NCBI GenBank assembly: GCA_004555635.1
Contig: SFHN01000052.1
Coordinates: 1-7,634, forward strand
Length of the DNA stretch: 7,634 bases
Reading direction: 5' to 3'
Origin: [Eubacterium] saphenum
Lineage (GTDB): Bacteria; Bacillota; Clostridia; Oscillospirales; Ruminococcaceae
This document shows positions 1 through 7,052 of this stretch, piece by piece. How positions within the stretch are numbered: position 1 is the stretch's first letter; each line of letters begins with the position of its first letter. The position numbers were made by a program, and so were the translations under genes. The notes beneath the pieces were generated by a model. That model did not search any database. It worked only from the letters and a program-made list of their open reading frames with translations, and was not told where the DNA came from.

Positions 1-716
1 CAAGAAGCGCTATTCTCGGCAACCGCTACAACGTTGACATTATCCCCGCAGTGGAGATGTCCGCGTTTGACAAAAAGCGCGGCAGAAAGGTACATATTCT
101 CTGCTATATGCCGCAGAAGCCCGAGCGGCTCGAGGGGCTTTGCATTCGCACTTCCGAAGGGAGAATGAAACTCGGAAAGCGTATGGCGCTTAAAGTTCTC
201 GAAAAATACCGCATAACGCTCGAAAGCATTCTGCGCTACTCCGCAGGCAGCAAGGCTATCTACAAGTGCCACATTATGCACGCGCTTATGGACTACGGCT
301 ATACCACCGAGCTTTATGGCAACGTATACGACTCGATTTTCGACGTGAATATGGGAATCTGCTCTGAGGAGGTAAAGACCGAGGCGGATTTCTACCCCGA
401 TGTGCGCTTTGTGCTTAACCTCATAAAATCCGCGGGCGGTATCTCCGTTATGGCGCACCCGAGGGTTTACGACAGCTTTGAACTGCTCGAGGAGCTTGCG
501 AAAGAGCACGCTATCGACGGCGTTGAGGTATGGCACAGCTCTGCCGACGGAAACACGCTCTACGAGCTGCTTCAAATCGCCTCGAAATACGAGCTTATCA
601 CCACGGGCGGCTCGGATTTCCACGGGTTTTACAACCACTACCCGATACAGATTGGCTCCTCATTCACTCCCGAGGAGTCGCTGCAAAGGATAATGAATTT
701 CAGCAAAAAAACTTAA
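1..716 (+). CDS. PHP-domain phosphoesterase, TrpH/YciV-like, 5'-partial
   Basis: C-terminal part of a PHP-superfamily metal-dependent phosphoesterase. The frame is open to the left edge (first full codon at base 3), so the true start lies outside; the Met at 51 is internal. Just before it the protein reads IPAVEMSA, followed by KVHILCY, which is the usual second strand block of TrpH/YciV-like PHP proteins. Further on are MAHP (about 450-461), GVEVWHSS and GGSDFHG (about 603-626); the His and Asp residues of these blocks are metal ligands in the family. Characterised relatives hydrolyse 3',5'-nucleoside bisphosphates or short oligonucleotides from the 5' end in the cytoplasm; the substrate here is not shown by the sequence. 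The missing N-terminus should carry the first HxH motif. The stop is 23 bases before the malic enzyme, so the two are probably co-transcribed. Family call is firm, exact function is not. Confidence 0.88.
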   Translation, partial: RSAILGNRYNVDIIPAVEMSAFDKKRGRKVHILCYMPQKPERLEGLCIRTSEGRMKLGKRMALKVLEKYRITLESILRYSAGSKAIYKCHIMHALMDYGYTTELYGNVYDSIFDVNMGICSEEVKTEADFYPDVRFVLNLIKSAGGISVMAHPRVYDSFELLEELAKEHAIDGVEVWHSSADGNTLYELLQIASKYELITTGGSDFHGFYNHYPIQIGSSFTPEESLQRIMNFSKKT

Positions 717-739
717 AATATACAACAAAGAAAGGTCAG

Positions 740-1909
740 ATGAAAATGGATATCAAAGAACAGGCACTGCAAAAGCACTACGAGTGGGAGGGCAAGCTTG
801 AGGTCGTTTCCCGCGCAAAGATAGAAACGCGTGAGGATTTGTCGCTCGCATATACCCCCGGAGTTGCACAGCCCTGCCTTGAAATAGCGAAAGACCCCGA
901 GCTGTCATATAAGCTCACCCGCCGCAGCAACCTTGTCGCTGTAATCACTGATGGCACTGCCGTGCTAGGCTTGGGCGATATCGGCGGTCTTGCGGGAATG
1001 CCCGTTATGGAGGGCAAATGCTGCCTGTTTAAGGAGTTCGGCGGGGTTGACGCATTCCCCCTTTGCATAAAGAGTAAGGACCCCGACGAAATCGTCAGAA
1101 CAATAGAGCTTATCTCCGACTCGTTCGGCGGAATTAACCTCGAGGATATCTCCGCGCCGCGCTGCTTCGAGATTGAAGCAAAGCTTAAGGAAAAGCTTGA
1201 TATCCCTGTGTTCCACGATGACCAGCACGGCACCGCAATCGTTGTCGGCGCGGCTATGCTTAACGCGGTTAAGCTTGCGGGCAAAAAGCTCGGCGACATC
1301 ACCGTCGTAATCAACGGCGCAGGCTCTGCGGGAATAGCTATCGGAAAGTTCCTGCTTAAGCTCGGCGTAGGAAACCTCATTATGGTTGACATCGGCGGCA
1401 TAATCAACCGCGACGACAAGTACGAAAACCCCGCTCACGCGGAAATTGCACAGCTAACCAACAAGGACAACATAAAGGGCACGCTCGCCGACGCGCTGAG
1501 GGGCGCGGACGCATTCGTCGGAGTATCCAAGCCCAACCTTGTAACTCCCGAAATGGTTAAGTCTATGGCGGAAAAGCCGATTATGTTCCCGATGGCAAAC
1601 CCCAACCCCGAAATTACATACGAGCTTGCGAAGGAGTCGGGCGCGTTTATCGTCGGCACGGGAAGAAGCGATTACCCTAACCAGATTAACAACGTGCTGG
1701 TTTTCCCCGGCGTGTTCAAGGGCGCGCTTTCCGTCCGCGCAAAGCAGATTACAGAAGAAATGAAGCTCGCGGCGGCGCACGCAATCGCGGGTCTTGTGAC
1801 CGACGACAAGCTGTCGGTTGACTACATTATCCCAAGCGCGCTTGACAAATCTGTCGCGCAGGCAGTAGCAAAGGCTGTCGCAGACGAGTGGCTGCGCTCT
1901 GGCAAGTAA
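740..1909 (+). CDS. Malic enzyme (malate dehydrogenase, oxaloacetate-decarboxylating), short bacterial form
   Basis: Oxidatively decarboxylates malate to pyruvate with reduction of NAD(P), a cytoplasmic link between C4 acids and pyruvate. The 389-residue product has the compact length of Firmicute malic enzymes and lacks the phosphotransacetylase-like C-terminal domain of long MaeB forms. Visible motifs, numbered from the chosen Met: YTPGVA with catalytic Tyr38, MEGKCCLFK with catalytic Lys93, metal-binding region NLEDISAP (133-140), FHDDQHGTA (158-166), Rossmann loop GAGSAG (193-198) and the late MANPNPEI block. NAD versus NADP preference cannot be settled from sequence alone. Start: AAAGG at 731-735 lies only 4 bases from the ATG at 740 and 10 bases from a second in-frame ATG at 746, so the protein could be two residues shorter. 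The open frame reaches back to 530 inside the PHP gene, but that part shows no malic-enzyme similarity. The next gene starts 12 bases after the stop. Confidence 0.95.
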   Translation: MKMDIKEQALQKHYEWEGKLEVVSRAKIETREDLSLAYTPGVAQPCLEIAKDPELSYKLTRRSNLVAVITDGTAVLGLGDIGGLAGMPVMEGKCCLFKEFGGVDAFPLCIKSKDPDEIVRTIELISDSFGGINLEDISAPRCFEIEAKLKEKLDIPVFHDDQHGTAIVVGAAMLNAVKLAGKKLGDITVVINGAGSAGIAIGKFLLKLGVGNLIMVDIGGIINRDDKYENPAHAEIAQLTNKDNIKGTLADALRGADAFVGVSKPNLVTPEMVKSMAEKPIMFPMANPNPEITYELAKESGAFIVGTGRSDYPNQINNVLVFPGVFKGALSVRAKQITEEMKLAAAHAIAGLVTDDKLSVDYIIPSALDKSVAQAVAKAVADEWLRSGK

Positions 1910-1921
1910 AGGAGAAGAACT

Positions 1922-2173
1922 ATGACTTACGAATATTATCCGAGCGGTGTATGCTCAAGAAGAATGATTATCGAGCTTGACGGCGACATCATAACCGGCC
2001 TAAAAGTCGATGGCGGCTGCAACGGAAACTTACAGGGCATCGCTGCGCTCGTCAAAGGAATGGATATTGACAGCGTTATCGACAAGCTTAAGGACATTCG
2101 CTGCGGAGTCAGAACGACGTCCTGCCCCGCGCAGCTTGCAAAGGCGCTCGAAAAGATAAAGGAAGAACAGTAA
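1922..2173 (+). CDS. TSCPD domain-containing protein (TIGR03905 type)
   Basis: Small 83-residue protein built almost entirely of a TSCPD domain. The signature reads TTSCPAQLAKAL near residues 65-76, with Ala where the name-giving Asp usually sits. Four cysteines stand in family-typical places: C11 (SGVCSR), C33 (GGCNGN), C61 (IRCG) and C68 (TSCP). Similar domains occur at the C-terminus of some adenosylcobalamin-dependent ribonucleotide reductases; the standalone family has no well-established function. The cysteines suggest metal binding or a thiol role, which is inference. No signal peptide or membrane segment is seen, so it should be cytoplasmic. The start is well supported by AAAGGAG at 1908-1914, seven bases before the ATG and overlapping the malic enzyme stop codon, which implies coupled expression with that gene. 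Confidence 0.88.
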   Translation: MTYEYYPSGVCSRRMIIELDGDIITGLKVDGGCNGNLQGIAALVKGMDIDSVIDKLKDIRCGVRTTSCPAQLAKALEKIKEEQ

Positions 2174-2205
2174 GATTCCGCAAAAGAACAGGAGCAACAC
2201 AAAAA

Positions 2206-3072
2206 ATGAAGATAACCGAGCTATTCAAACCCGGCCGCACCGTGTTTTCGTTCGAGGTTTTCCCGCCGAAAAAGGACGGCTCTATCGACACGATATACAA
2301 GGCGCTTGAGGGGCTTTCGGGGCTTTCTCCCGACTATATCAGCGTTACCTACGGCGCAGGCGGCTCTGCGGCGGGCTGCTCAACGCGAGAGATTGTTTCT
2401 CTGATAAAGGAGCAGTACAAGACCGAAGCCACCGCGCACCTCACCTGCGTAAACTGCTCGAAAGAGGACGCAGACAGGTTTATTGCAGAGTTTGAGGAAT
2501 ACGGCATAGAAAACGTGCTTGCGCTGCGCGGCGATATCAACCCCGCATACCCGCCTAAAACCGATTTTCTCCACGCAAGCGACCTTATCGCGTATATGAA
2601 GCCACGGAGCAATCTGTGCTTTTCGGGCGGCTGCTATCCCGAGGTTCACCCTGAGTGCGATAATATGCGCGACGATATCATTAACCTGAAGAAGAAGGTT
2701 GACGCGGGCGCAGAGCACCTTGTGTCGCAGCTTTTCTTTGACAACAGCCATTTCTACGACTTTGTGGAAAAGGCGCGCATAGCAGGCATAACAGTTCCGA
2801 TTGAAGCGGGAATTATGCCCTGCACAAACGCAAACTCCATTAAGCGAATGGTTTCGATGTGCGGAGCCAGCCTGCCGCTTAAGTTCACAAAGCTGATTGC
2901 GCGCTACGGCGACAACCCCGAGGCAATGCGCGACGCGGGAATAGCCTATGCGGTTGACCAGATAATCGACCTTGTGACAAACGGCGTTGACGGCATTCAT
3001 CTGTACACGATGAATAACCCCTATGTGGCAAAGCGCATATGCGAAAATGTAGAAAGGGTTATACGGGCATGA
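2206..3072 (+). CDS. metF: Methylenetetrahydrofolate reductase
   Basis: Flavoenzyme reducing 5,10-methylene-THF to 5-methyl-THF, the methyl donor for methionine synthesis (and, in acetogens, for the methyl branch of CO2 fixation). The 288-residue product is close to E. coli MetF (about 296) and forms a single TIM barrel without the C-terminal regulatory domain of eukaryotic enzymes. Motifs: FSFEVFPPK with catalytic Glu17, HLTC (78-81), LRGD with Asp110, GCYPEVHPE (142-150), KKKVDAGAEH (162-171), QLFFDN (175-180) and GIMP (202-205). AGGAG at 2190-2194 sits 11 bases before the ATG, slightly long. The TGA stop overlaps the ATG of the following methionine synthase activation protein, linking production of methyl-THF with upkeep of the enzyme that uses it. 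No MetV-like zinc partner gene lies beside it. The electron donor is not evident from sequence. Confidence 0.96.
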   Translation: MKITELFKPGRTVFSFEVFPPKKDGSIDTIYKALEGLSGLSPDYISVTYGAGGSAAGCSTREIVSLIKEQYKTEATAHLTCVNCSKEDADRFIAEFEEYGIENVLALRGDINPAYPPKTDFLHASDLIAYMKPRSNLCFSGGCYPEVHPECDNMRDDIINLKKKVDAGAEHLVSQLFFDNSHFYDFVEKARIAGITVPIEAGIMPCTNANSIKRMVSMCGASLPLKFTKLIARYGDNPEAMRDAGIAYAVDQIIDLVTNGVDGIHLYTMNNPYVAKRICENVERVIRA

Positions 3073-3743
3073 TTTGTGAGATTTCTTCGATAAACCGCGC
3101 AGAAGCGCTGCGCTATATGGGCTACAAGGAAAAGCCCGACGACCGCATTCTCGCTATGGTTGCGGAGTGCGAAAAGGAGCTGCTTGCGGAAGCAAGACCG
3201 CAGTATGTCTGGCGTTCGTTTAACCTTGTCCGAATCGGTGAGAGCCTGTCGCTGTCCGACTGTGACTTTGAGCTTGAGGGCAACGACATCGCCGCACATC
3301 TTCGCGGCTGCGACAAGGCGGCAGTAATCTGCGCCACCCTTTCCTCGGACACCGACCGCTATCTGAAAAAGCTCGACATTTCCGACAGTATGAAGGCGCT
3401 GATATCCGACGCGCTCGCAAACGCGCTTGTAGAGCAGGTCATAGAGGAGGCGCGCCGGGATATTATCGCAAATCATCAGGGCTATTACACGACCTGGTGC
3501 TACGGAGCGGGCTACGGCGACTTCCCGATTGAGGCTGCGCCGCTGCTGATTGCTTCGGTTGACGCGGTGCGGAAAATCGGCGTTTGCTCCACCGCAACCC
3601 ATATGCTCACCCCACGCAAAACCATCATCGGCATTGTCGGGCTATCCCGCGATGAGCTTAACCGCTCGCGCAGAAGCTGCGAGGACTGCCGTATGAAAGG
3701 CACCTGCAAGTTCCGCGAATACGGAATGCGCTGCACGGATTGA
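3069..3743 (+). CDS. Standalone methionine synthase (MetH) activation-domain protein
   Basis: 224-residue protein matching the activation (AdoMet-binding, Met_synt_B12) domain that forms the C-terminus of MetH. In MetH this domain reductively remethylates cob(II)alamin with SAM. Here it is a separate protein, as is common in Clostridia, and would have to act in trans on a MetH core encoded elsewhere. Family signs are the C-terminal GYGDFPIE (148-155), an IGV.ST..HML.P.KTI block (170-187) and GIVGL. Two features stand out: the SAM-site segment reads CYGAGY (144-149) where MetH has an R-x-x-P-G-Y pattern, and the tail carries C204, C207, C213 and C222. The start at 3069 is chosen because it gives an ATGA overlap with metF and a family-like N-terminus (MICEISSINR); an upstream in-frame ATG at 3039 would overlap metF by 34 bases and is less likely. 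A terminator follows directly, so this is the last gene of the run. Confidence 0.87.
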   Translation: MICEISSINRAEALRYMGYKEKPDDRILAMVAECEKELLAEARPQYVWRSFNLVRIGESLSLSDCDFELEGNDIAAHLRGCDKAAVICATLSSDTDRYLKKLDISDSMKALISDALANALVEQVIEEARRDIIANHQGYYTTWCYGAGYGDFPIEAAPLLIASVDAVRKIGVCSTATHMLTPRKTIIGIVGLSRDELNRSRRSCEDCRMKGTCKFREYGMRCTD

Positions 3744-3748
3744 TATGC

Positions 3749-3779
3749 AAAACACCCCGAGGGCTTCTCGGGGTGTTTT
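3749..3779. terminator. Rho-independent terminator, possibly bidirectional
   Basis: A 13-base-pair perfect stem pairs 3749-3761 with 3767-3779 around a five-base loop (GGCTT). The GC-rich core is ACACCCCGAG, and the plus-strand side ends in five T's (3776-3780). It lies 5 bases after the methionine synthase activation gene and ends that plus-strand run. The lower stem is A/T, so the opposite strand also presents a TTTT run just past the hairpin, 18 bases after the stop of the convergent WYL regulator gene. Termination on the minus strand is therefore plausible but weaker. Confidence 0.9.
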
Positions 3780-3797
3780 TGTATTATGTTAGAACGG

Positions 3798-4862
3798 TTA
3801 CTTCTCGGAAAGGAACCTGTAAAGCTTCTTCACCTTTTCGGAATAGGCGGTGCGGACGTCTTCGGGAGAGAGGATTTCCACCTCGTCGCCAAACTCGAAC
3901 AGCCAGCCGTAAAACGGGTCGCTGGGCTGAACCGCGGCGCGTATCGTAAACCCGTCATCGGTGCTCTCTACAATGCGAACGCCCGTGCCGAAGCGGTCAA
4001 TAACCGTGTTCATCCACTTTGCGCCGCCGGAAAAACGAAGCTTAACCTCCTCCGCCTCGGTGCTGAACATCGAAAACGCCTGATTTACGCGGTCGTTTAC
4101 GTTGTAGTCTGCGGGGCGCGGCTCTGCCTTCTCGGAAAGCACCTCCACCTTATCCATACGGTCAACGCGGAACGTGCGGATTTCGCCGTCGCCGATATTG
4201 CAGATAAGGTAATACTGCTCCTCTTTCCACACTAGATTGTACGGCGAAGCAACGCGAACGCCCTTACGCTGAACCTTGTGTCCGCGCGTGTCGTACTGAA
4301 AGTAGCAGAACGAGATTTTCTTCTTGTCCTCGAGCGCGCGGTTTATCTGCTCGACGTTGTACAGGATAACGTTGCCCTCTTTCGCGGAAATGCATTTTCT
4401 GCTCGTAACAAGCACGTTATTGCGCTTTCTGACAGCGCCGTCGATGTTCGGGCTAAGGCTGCCGAGCTTTGCGATAAGCTCGTTTACGGTGCGCTCACTG
4501 ATGAATTTCGCTGAGCTTACCGCGTCGCACAGAAGCTTCAGCTCTCCCGCCTCAAACGGACGCGCGATAACGCGGTAATCGGCGCTTCTTCCCTGCCCGA
4601 CCTGTATCTCGAAGTTTATGTCGTTGTCGGCGAAGAACGTGTTTATCGCTTCGATGTCGTAGTACATTGCCTTGCGGTCAACGCTTATTCCCTTTGCTTC
4701 AAGCCGCGCCTTGATTTCGGGCTGCGAAAGTCCGTGGTCGGCGTCGGTTTCCTCAAACAGCATTTTAATCAGATACAGTAGCTTCTGCCGTCTGTGAACG
4801 GTCTTTTCCTTGTCGTCAGCAAAGTCGTCGCTGTACTTTGGGTCAAGCGGGTAGTTTTCCAT
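3798..4862 (-). CDS. WYL-domain transcriptional regulator (YafY/DeoR-like helix-turn-helix)
   Basis: 354-residue DNA-binding regulator. An N-terminal winged helix-turn-helix covers about residues 23-80, with probable recognition helix in SVDRKAMYYDIEAIN (60-74). A WYL domain spans about 165-240, with SPYNLVW.EEQYYLI (206-220) carrying the name motif as YYL and GEIRTFRVDRM (226-236) with the conserved basic residues. A WCX-like C-terminal extension follows from about 270 to 350. WYL domains are thought to sense small ligands or nucleic-acid species; neither ligand nor targets can be read from this sequence. Start: GGAGG lies 6 bases before the ATG (plus-strand 4869-4873), and a near-consensus promoter lies just upstream. 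It follows feoB on the same strand with an 84-base gap and no visible terminator, so partial co-transcription with feoAB is possible. It converges on the methionine-synthase activation gene across a shared terminator. Confidence 0.92.
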   Translation of the reverse strand: MENYPLDPKYSDDFADDKEKTVHRRQKLLYLIKMLFEETDADHGLSQPEIKARLEAKGISVDRKAMYYDIEAINTFFADNDINFEIQVGQGRSADYRVIARPFEAGELKLLCDAVSSAKFISERTVNELIAKLGSLSPNIDGAVRKRNNVLVTSRKCISAKEGNVILYNVEQINRALEDKKKISFCYFQYDTRGHKVQRKGVRVASPYNLVWKEEQYYLICNIGDGEIRTFRVDRMDKVEVLSEKAEPRPADYNVNDRVNQAFSMFSTEAEEVKLRFSGGAKWMNTVIDRFGTGVRIVESTDDGFTIRAAVQPSDPFYGWLFEFGDEVEILSPEDVRTAYSEKVKKLYRFLSEK

Positions 4863-4891
4863 ATTGCACCTCCGTTATTTTTTATGTGTCA

Positions 4892-4920
4892 ATTATATCA
4901 CATTTTTCCTGCAATTTCAA
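4892..4920 (-). promoter_or_regulatory. Housekeeping sigma promoter for the WYL regulator gene
   Basis: Reading the minus strand, TTGAAA (4920-4915) is followed by a 17-base spacer and a perfect TATAAT (4897-4892). A TG one base before the -10 (4900-4899) makes it an extended -10. The predicted start of transcription is near 4885, giving a leader of about 22 bases that holds the GGAGG ribosome binding site. The motif lies in an AT-rich 84-base gap inside otherwise GC-rich sequence. It overlaps an imperfect dyad of the form TGT-N10-ACA (4902-4887), which could be an operator; that part is speculation. Confidence 0.85.
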
Positions 4921-4946
4921 GTGGCAAATGAAGAAAACCCGAACTT

Positions 4947-7052
4947 TTACAGCGCCCTGCCTACTGCCGCAACAAGCGCGCAGAGTATCACCCCGAACAC
5001 CGTCGGGACAACAAAAGCAAGCGCCGCCCAGCGCCAGCCGCCCGCCTCCTTTTTCACGGTCAGCAGCGAGGTCGAGCACGGCCAGTGAAGCAGCGAAAAC
5101 AGCACCACGCAGATTGCCGTGACGGGCGTCCAGCCGTTTTGGGAAAACAGCTCAAAAAGCTGCGCGGGCGCAAGCTCCGTGATACTCCCCTGCTCCATAT
5201 ATGCCATTATAATCAGCGGAATGACTATCTCATTCGCGGGTAGCCCGAGGATAAACGCCGCGAGAATTACCCCGTCAAGCCCGATAAAACGCGCGGCAGG
5301 GTCAAGGAAGTCCGTGATAAGCCGCAGCAGCGTCACGCCGTCAACGCTGACGTTAGCTAAAACCCAGATGACCGCGCCCGCAGGCGCAGCCACTGCCGCC
5401 GCGCGCCCAAGCACCGCAAGCGTTCTGTCAAGTAGCGAGCGCACCAGCACCTTGCCGAACTGCGGGCAGCGATAGCCCGGCAGCTCCAGCGCAAAGGACG
5501 ACGGCTCGCCGCGCAGGATTGTCAGCGACAGAAGCTTTGACGCCGCGAAGGTAAGCAGCACTCCGAGCAGTATCACCGCCGTAAGCATTGCCGCAGACAA
5601 AAGGCTGTTCATAAAGCCCGCCGCGCTGCCGAGAAAGAATACGGCAAGCACCGTTATAATCATCGGGAAACGTCCGTTGCAGGGAACAAACGCGTTCGTC
5701 AGCATTGCGATAAGGCGCTCTCGGCGGCTGTCGATTATGCGGCAGCCAACTATCCCCGCAGCGTTGCAGCCGAAGCCCATCATCATCGTAAGCGCCTGCT
5801 TTCCGCAGGCGTTGCAGCGTGCAAAAGGCTTGTCGAGGTTGTAAGCGACGCGCGGGAGATACCCGCTGTCCTCCAGCAGCGTGAACAGCGGAAAGAAAAT
5901 CGCCATCGGCGGCAGCATTACCGACACCACCCACGCAAGCACGCGGTATGCGCCGTCCGCGATTATTCCACGAAGCCACTCGGGCGCGCCGATTGATACA
6001 AGCGCCGCCGAAAGCTTATCCCCAAGCGAAAAAAGCACCGCCGAAAGCACATCCGACGGGTAGTTTGCGCCGACAATCGTCAGCCAGAACACGAAAAGCA
6101 GCATAGCCACCATTATCGGGAAGCCGAAAATCCTGCTTGTAAGCACTTTGTCGGCTTTTCTGTCGCGCGCGTCGGTGCAGCAGCGCGAGAGTACCACGCC
6201 GTCGCAGGCTTCCTCTGCGTTCAGCATAATGCAGCGCACTATCCTGTCGGAAAGCGCGTCTGATGTTATCCCGTCGGCGGCGAGTATTCTCCTGCCCGCT
6301 TCCACAGCTTCGCAAAGCGCTTTGTCCCGCGAAACGTCAACGCCCGTGTGCGCGCTTATCTCGCAAAGCAACGACTCGTCGCCCTCCAGCAGCCGAAGCG
6401 CAAGCCACCGCGTAGCCAGCCCCTCGCCGAGCCGCTTTTTCACCGCAGGCTCCACCGCCTTTACCGCCTGTTCGATTGCTTTTGTGTAGCGAAGCGGGCG
6501 CGGCTGCGCCCTCACCCTGCCCTCGCACAAATCGTCCAGCGCCTCGGTGAACTCTTTAAGCGAGCGCTTTTTCCGCGCCGCCGTGCCGACGACAGGCACA
6601 CCGAGGTTCTCCGATAAAAGATTTACATCAACCGTAACCCCTCGCCGCGCCGCCTCGTCAATCAGATTTACGCAGACAAGCGTTTTCGGGCAAAGCTCCA
6701 TAACCTGAAGTGCAAGGTTAAGCCCGCGCTGAAGGCACAGCGCGTCGCACACAACCACCGCCGCGTCCGCGCCGCCGAAGCACAGGAAGTTTCGCGCAAC
6801 TTCTTCCTCGGCGGAGTGCGCCATCAGCGAATATGTACCCGGAATATCAACCAGCACATACCCCGGCTTAATCCACCCCTGAGCTGCTTCCACCGTCTTT
6901 CCGGGCCAGTTTCCCGTGTGCTGCCTAAGCCCCGTAAGCCCGTTGAACAGCGTGCTTTTCCCGACATTCGGGTTGCCCGCGATAGCAATAACGCGGTCGG
7001 TGTCGCTGTGCTTTTTTATAAGCAGCTCGGCGCGTTCGTTCTGTTCCGTCAT
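4947..7052 (-). CDS. feoB: Ferrous iron transport protein B
   Basis: 701-residue inner-membrane Fe(II) uptake protein with a cytoplasmic N-terminal G domain: G1 GNPNVGKST (26-34), switch region HTGNWPGKT (45-53), G3 DIPG (69-72), G4 NLID (129-132) and a G5-like GTAA (156-159). A helical linker with guanine-dissociation-inhibitor character follows, then a polytopic membrane part from about residue 311 to the end. Two gate-type motifs around conserved cysteines are present, GFGCN (426-430, C429) and VPCNGRFP (456-463, C458), with HWPCST near the C-terminus (656-661). The core is the clostridial variant rather than the E. coli one, and a CNAC pair (413-416) precedes the first gate motif. Start: ATG at 7052 with AAAGGAG five bases upstream (7058-7064), in the ATGA overlap with the feoA stop. 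The open frame extends 40 codons further up, but these lie within feoA and resemble no FeoB. No FeoC gene follows. Confidence 0.96.
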   Translation of the reverse strand: MTEQNERAELLIKKHSDTDRVIAIAGNPNVGKSTLFNGLTGLRQHTGNWPGKTVEAAQGWIKPGYVLVDIPGTYSLMAHSAEEEVARNFLCFGGADAAVVVCDALCLQRGLNLALQVMELCPKTLVCVNLIDEAARRGVTVDVNLLSENLGVPVVGTAARKKRSLKEFTEALDDLCEGRVRAQPRPLRYTKAIEQAVKAVEPAVKKRLGEGLATRWLALRLLEGDESLLCEISAHTGVDVSRDKALCEAVEAGRRILAADGITSDALSDRIVRCIMLNAEEACDGVVLSRCCTDARDRKADKVLTSRIFGFPIMVAMLLFVFWLTIVGANYPSDVLSAVLFSLGDKLSAALVSIGAPEWLRGIIADGAYRVLAWVVSVMLPPMAIFFPLFTLLEDSGYLPRVAYNLDKPFARCNACGKQALTMMMGFGCNAAGIVGCRIIDSRRERLIAMLTNAFVPCNGRFPMIITVLAVFFLGSAAGFMNSLLSAAMLTAVILLGVLLTFAASKLLSLTILRGEPSSFALELPGYRCPQFGKVLVRSLLDRTLAVLGRAAAVAAPAGAVIWVLANVSVDGVTLLRLITDFLDPAARFIGLDGVILAAFILGLPANEIVIPLIIMAYMEQGSITELAPAQLFELFSQNGWTPVTAICVVLFSLLHWPCSTSLLTVKKEAGGWRWAALAFVVPTVFGVILCALVAAVGRAL

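Noticed and set aside
530..739. Upstream extension of the malic enzyme frame inside the PHP gene
   Set aside because: The translated extension has no malic-enzyme similarity, lies out of frame within a clear PHP gene, and a ribosome binding site precedes the ATG at 740.
778..1438. Antisense frames of 213 and 157 residues across the malic enzyme gene
   Set aside because: Low-complexity, Ser/Pro- or Arg/Val-rich translations mirror the codon use of the sense gene; no family motif or ribosome binding site.
3039..3068. Earlier ATG for the MetH activation protein
   Set aside because: It would force a 34-base overlap with metF and adds ten residues unlike the family N-terminus; the ATGA start at 3069 is better.
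2380..3602. Long antisense frames over metF and the MetH activation gene
   Set aside because: Shadow frames of well-recognised sense genes, without motifs or start signals.
3786..4235. Plus-strand frame of 149 residues opposite the WYL regulator
   Set aside because: Antisense to a gene with a complete domain match, promoter and ribosome binding site; it also begins right after a terminator.
4886..4902. CRP-like site (TGTGA with a partial TCACA partner) at the WYL promoter
   Set aside because: The right half reads TGACAC rather than TCACA, and the match mostly reflects the extended -10 element.
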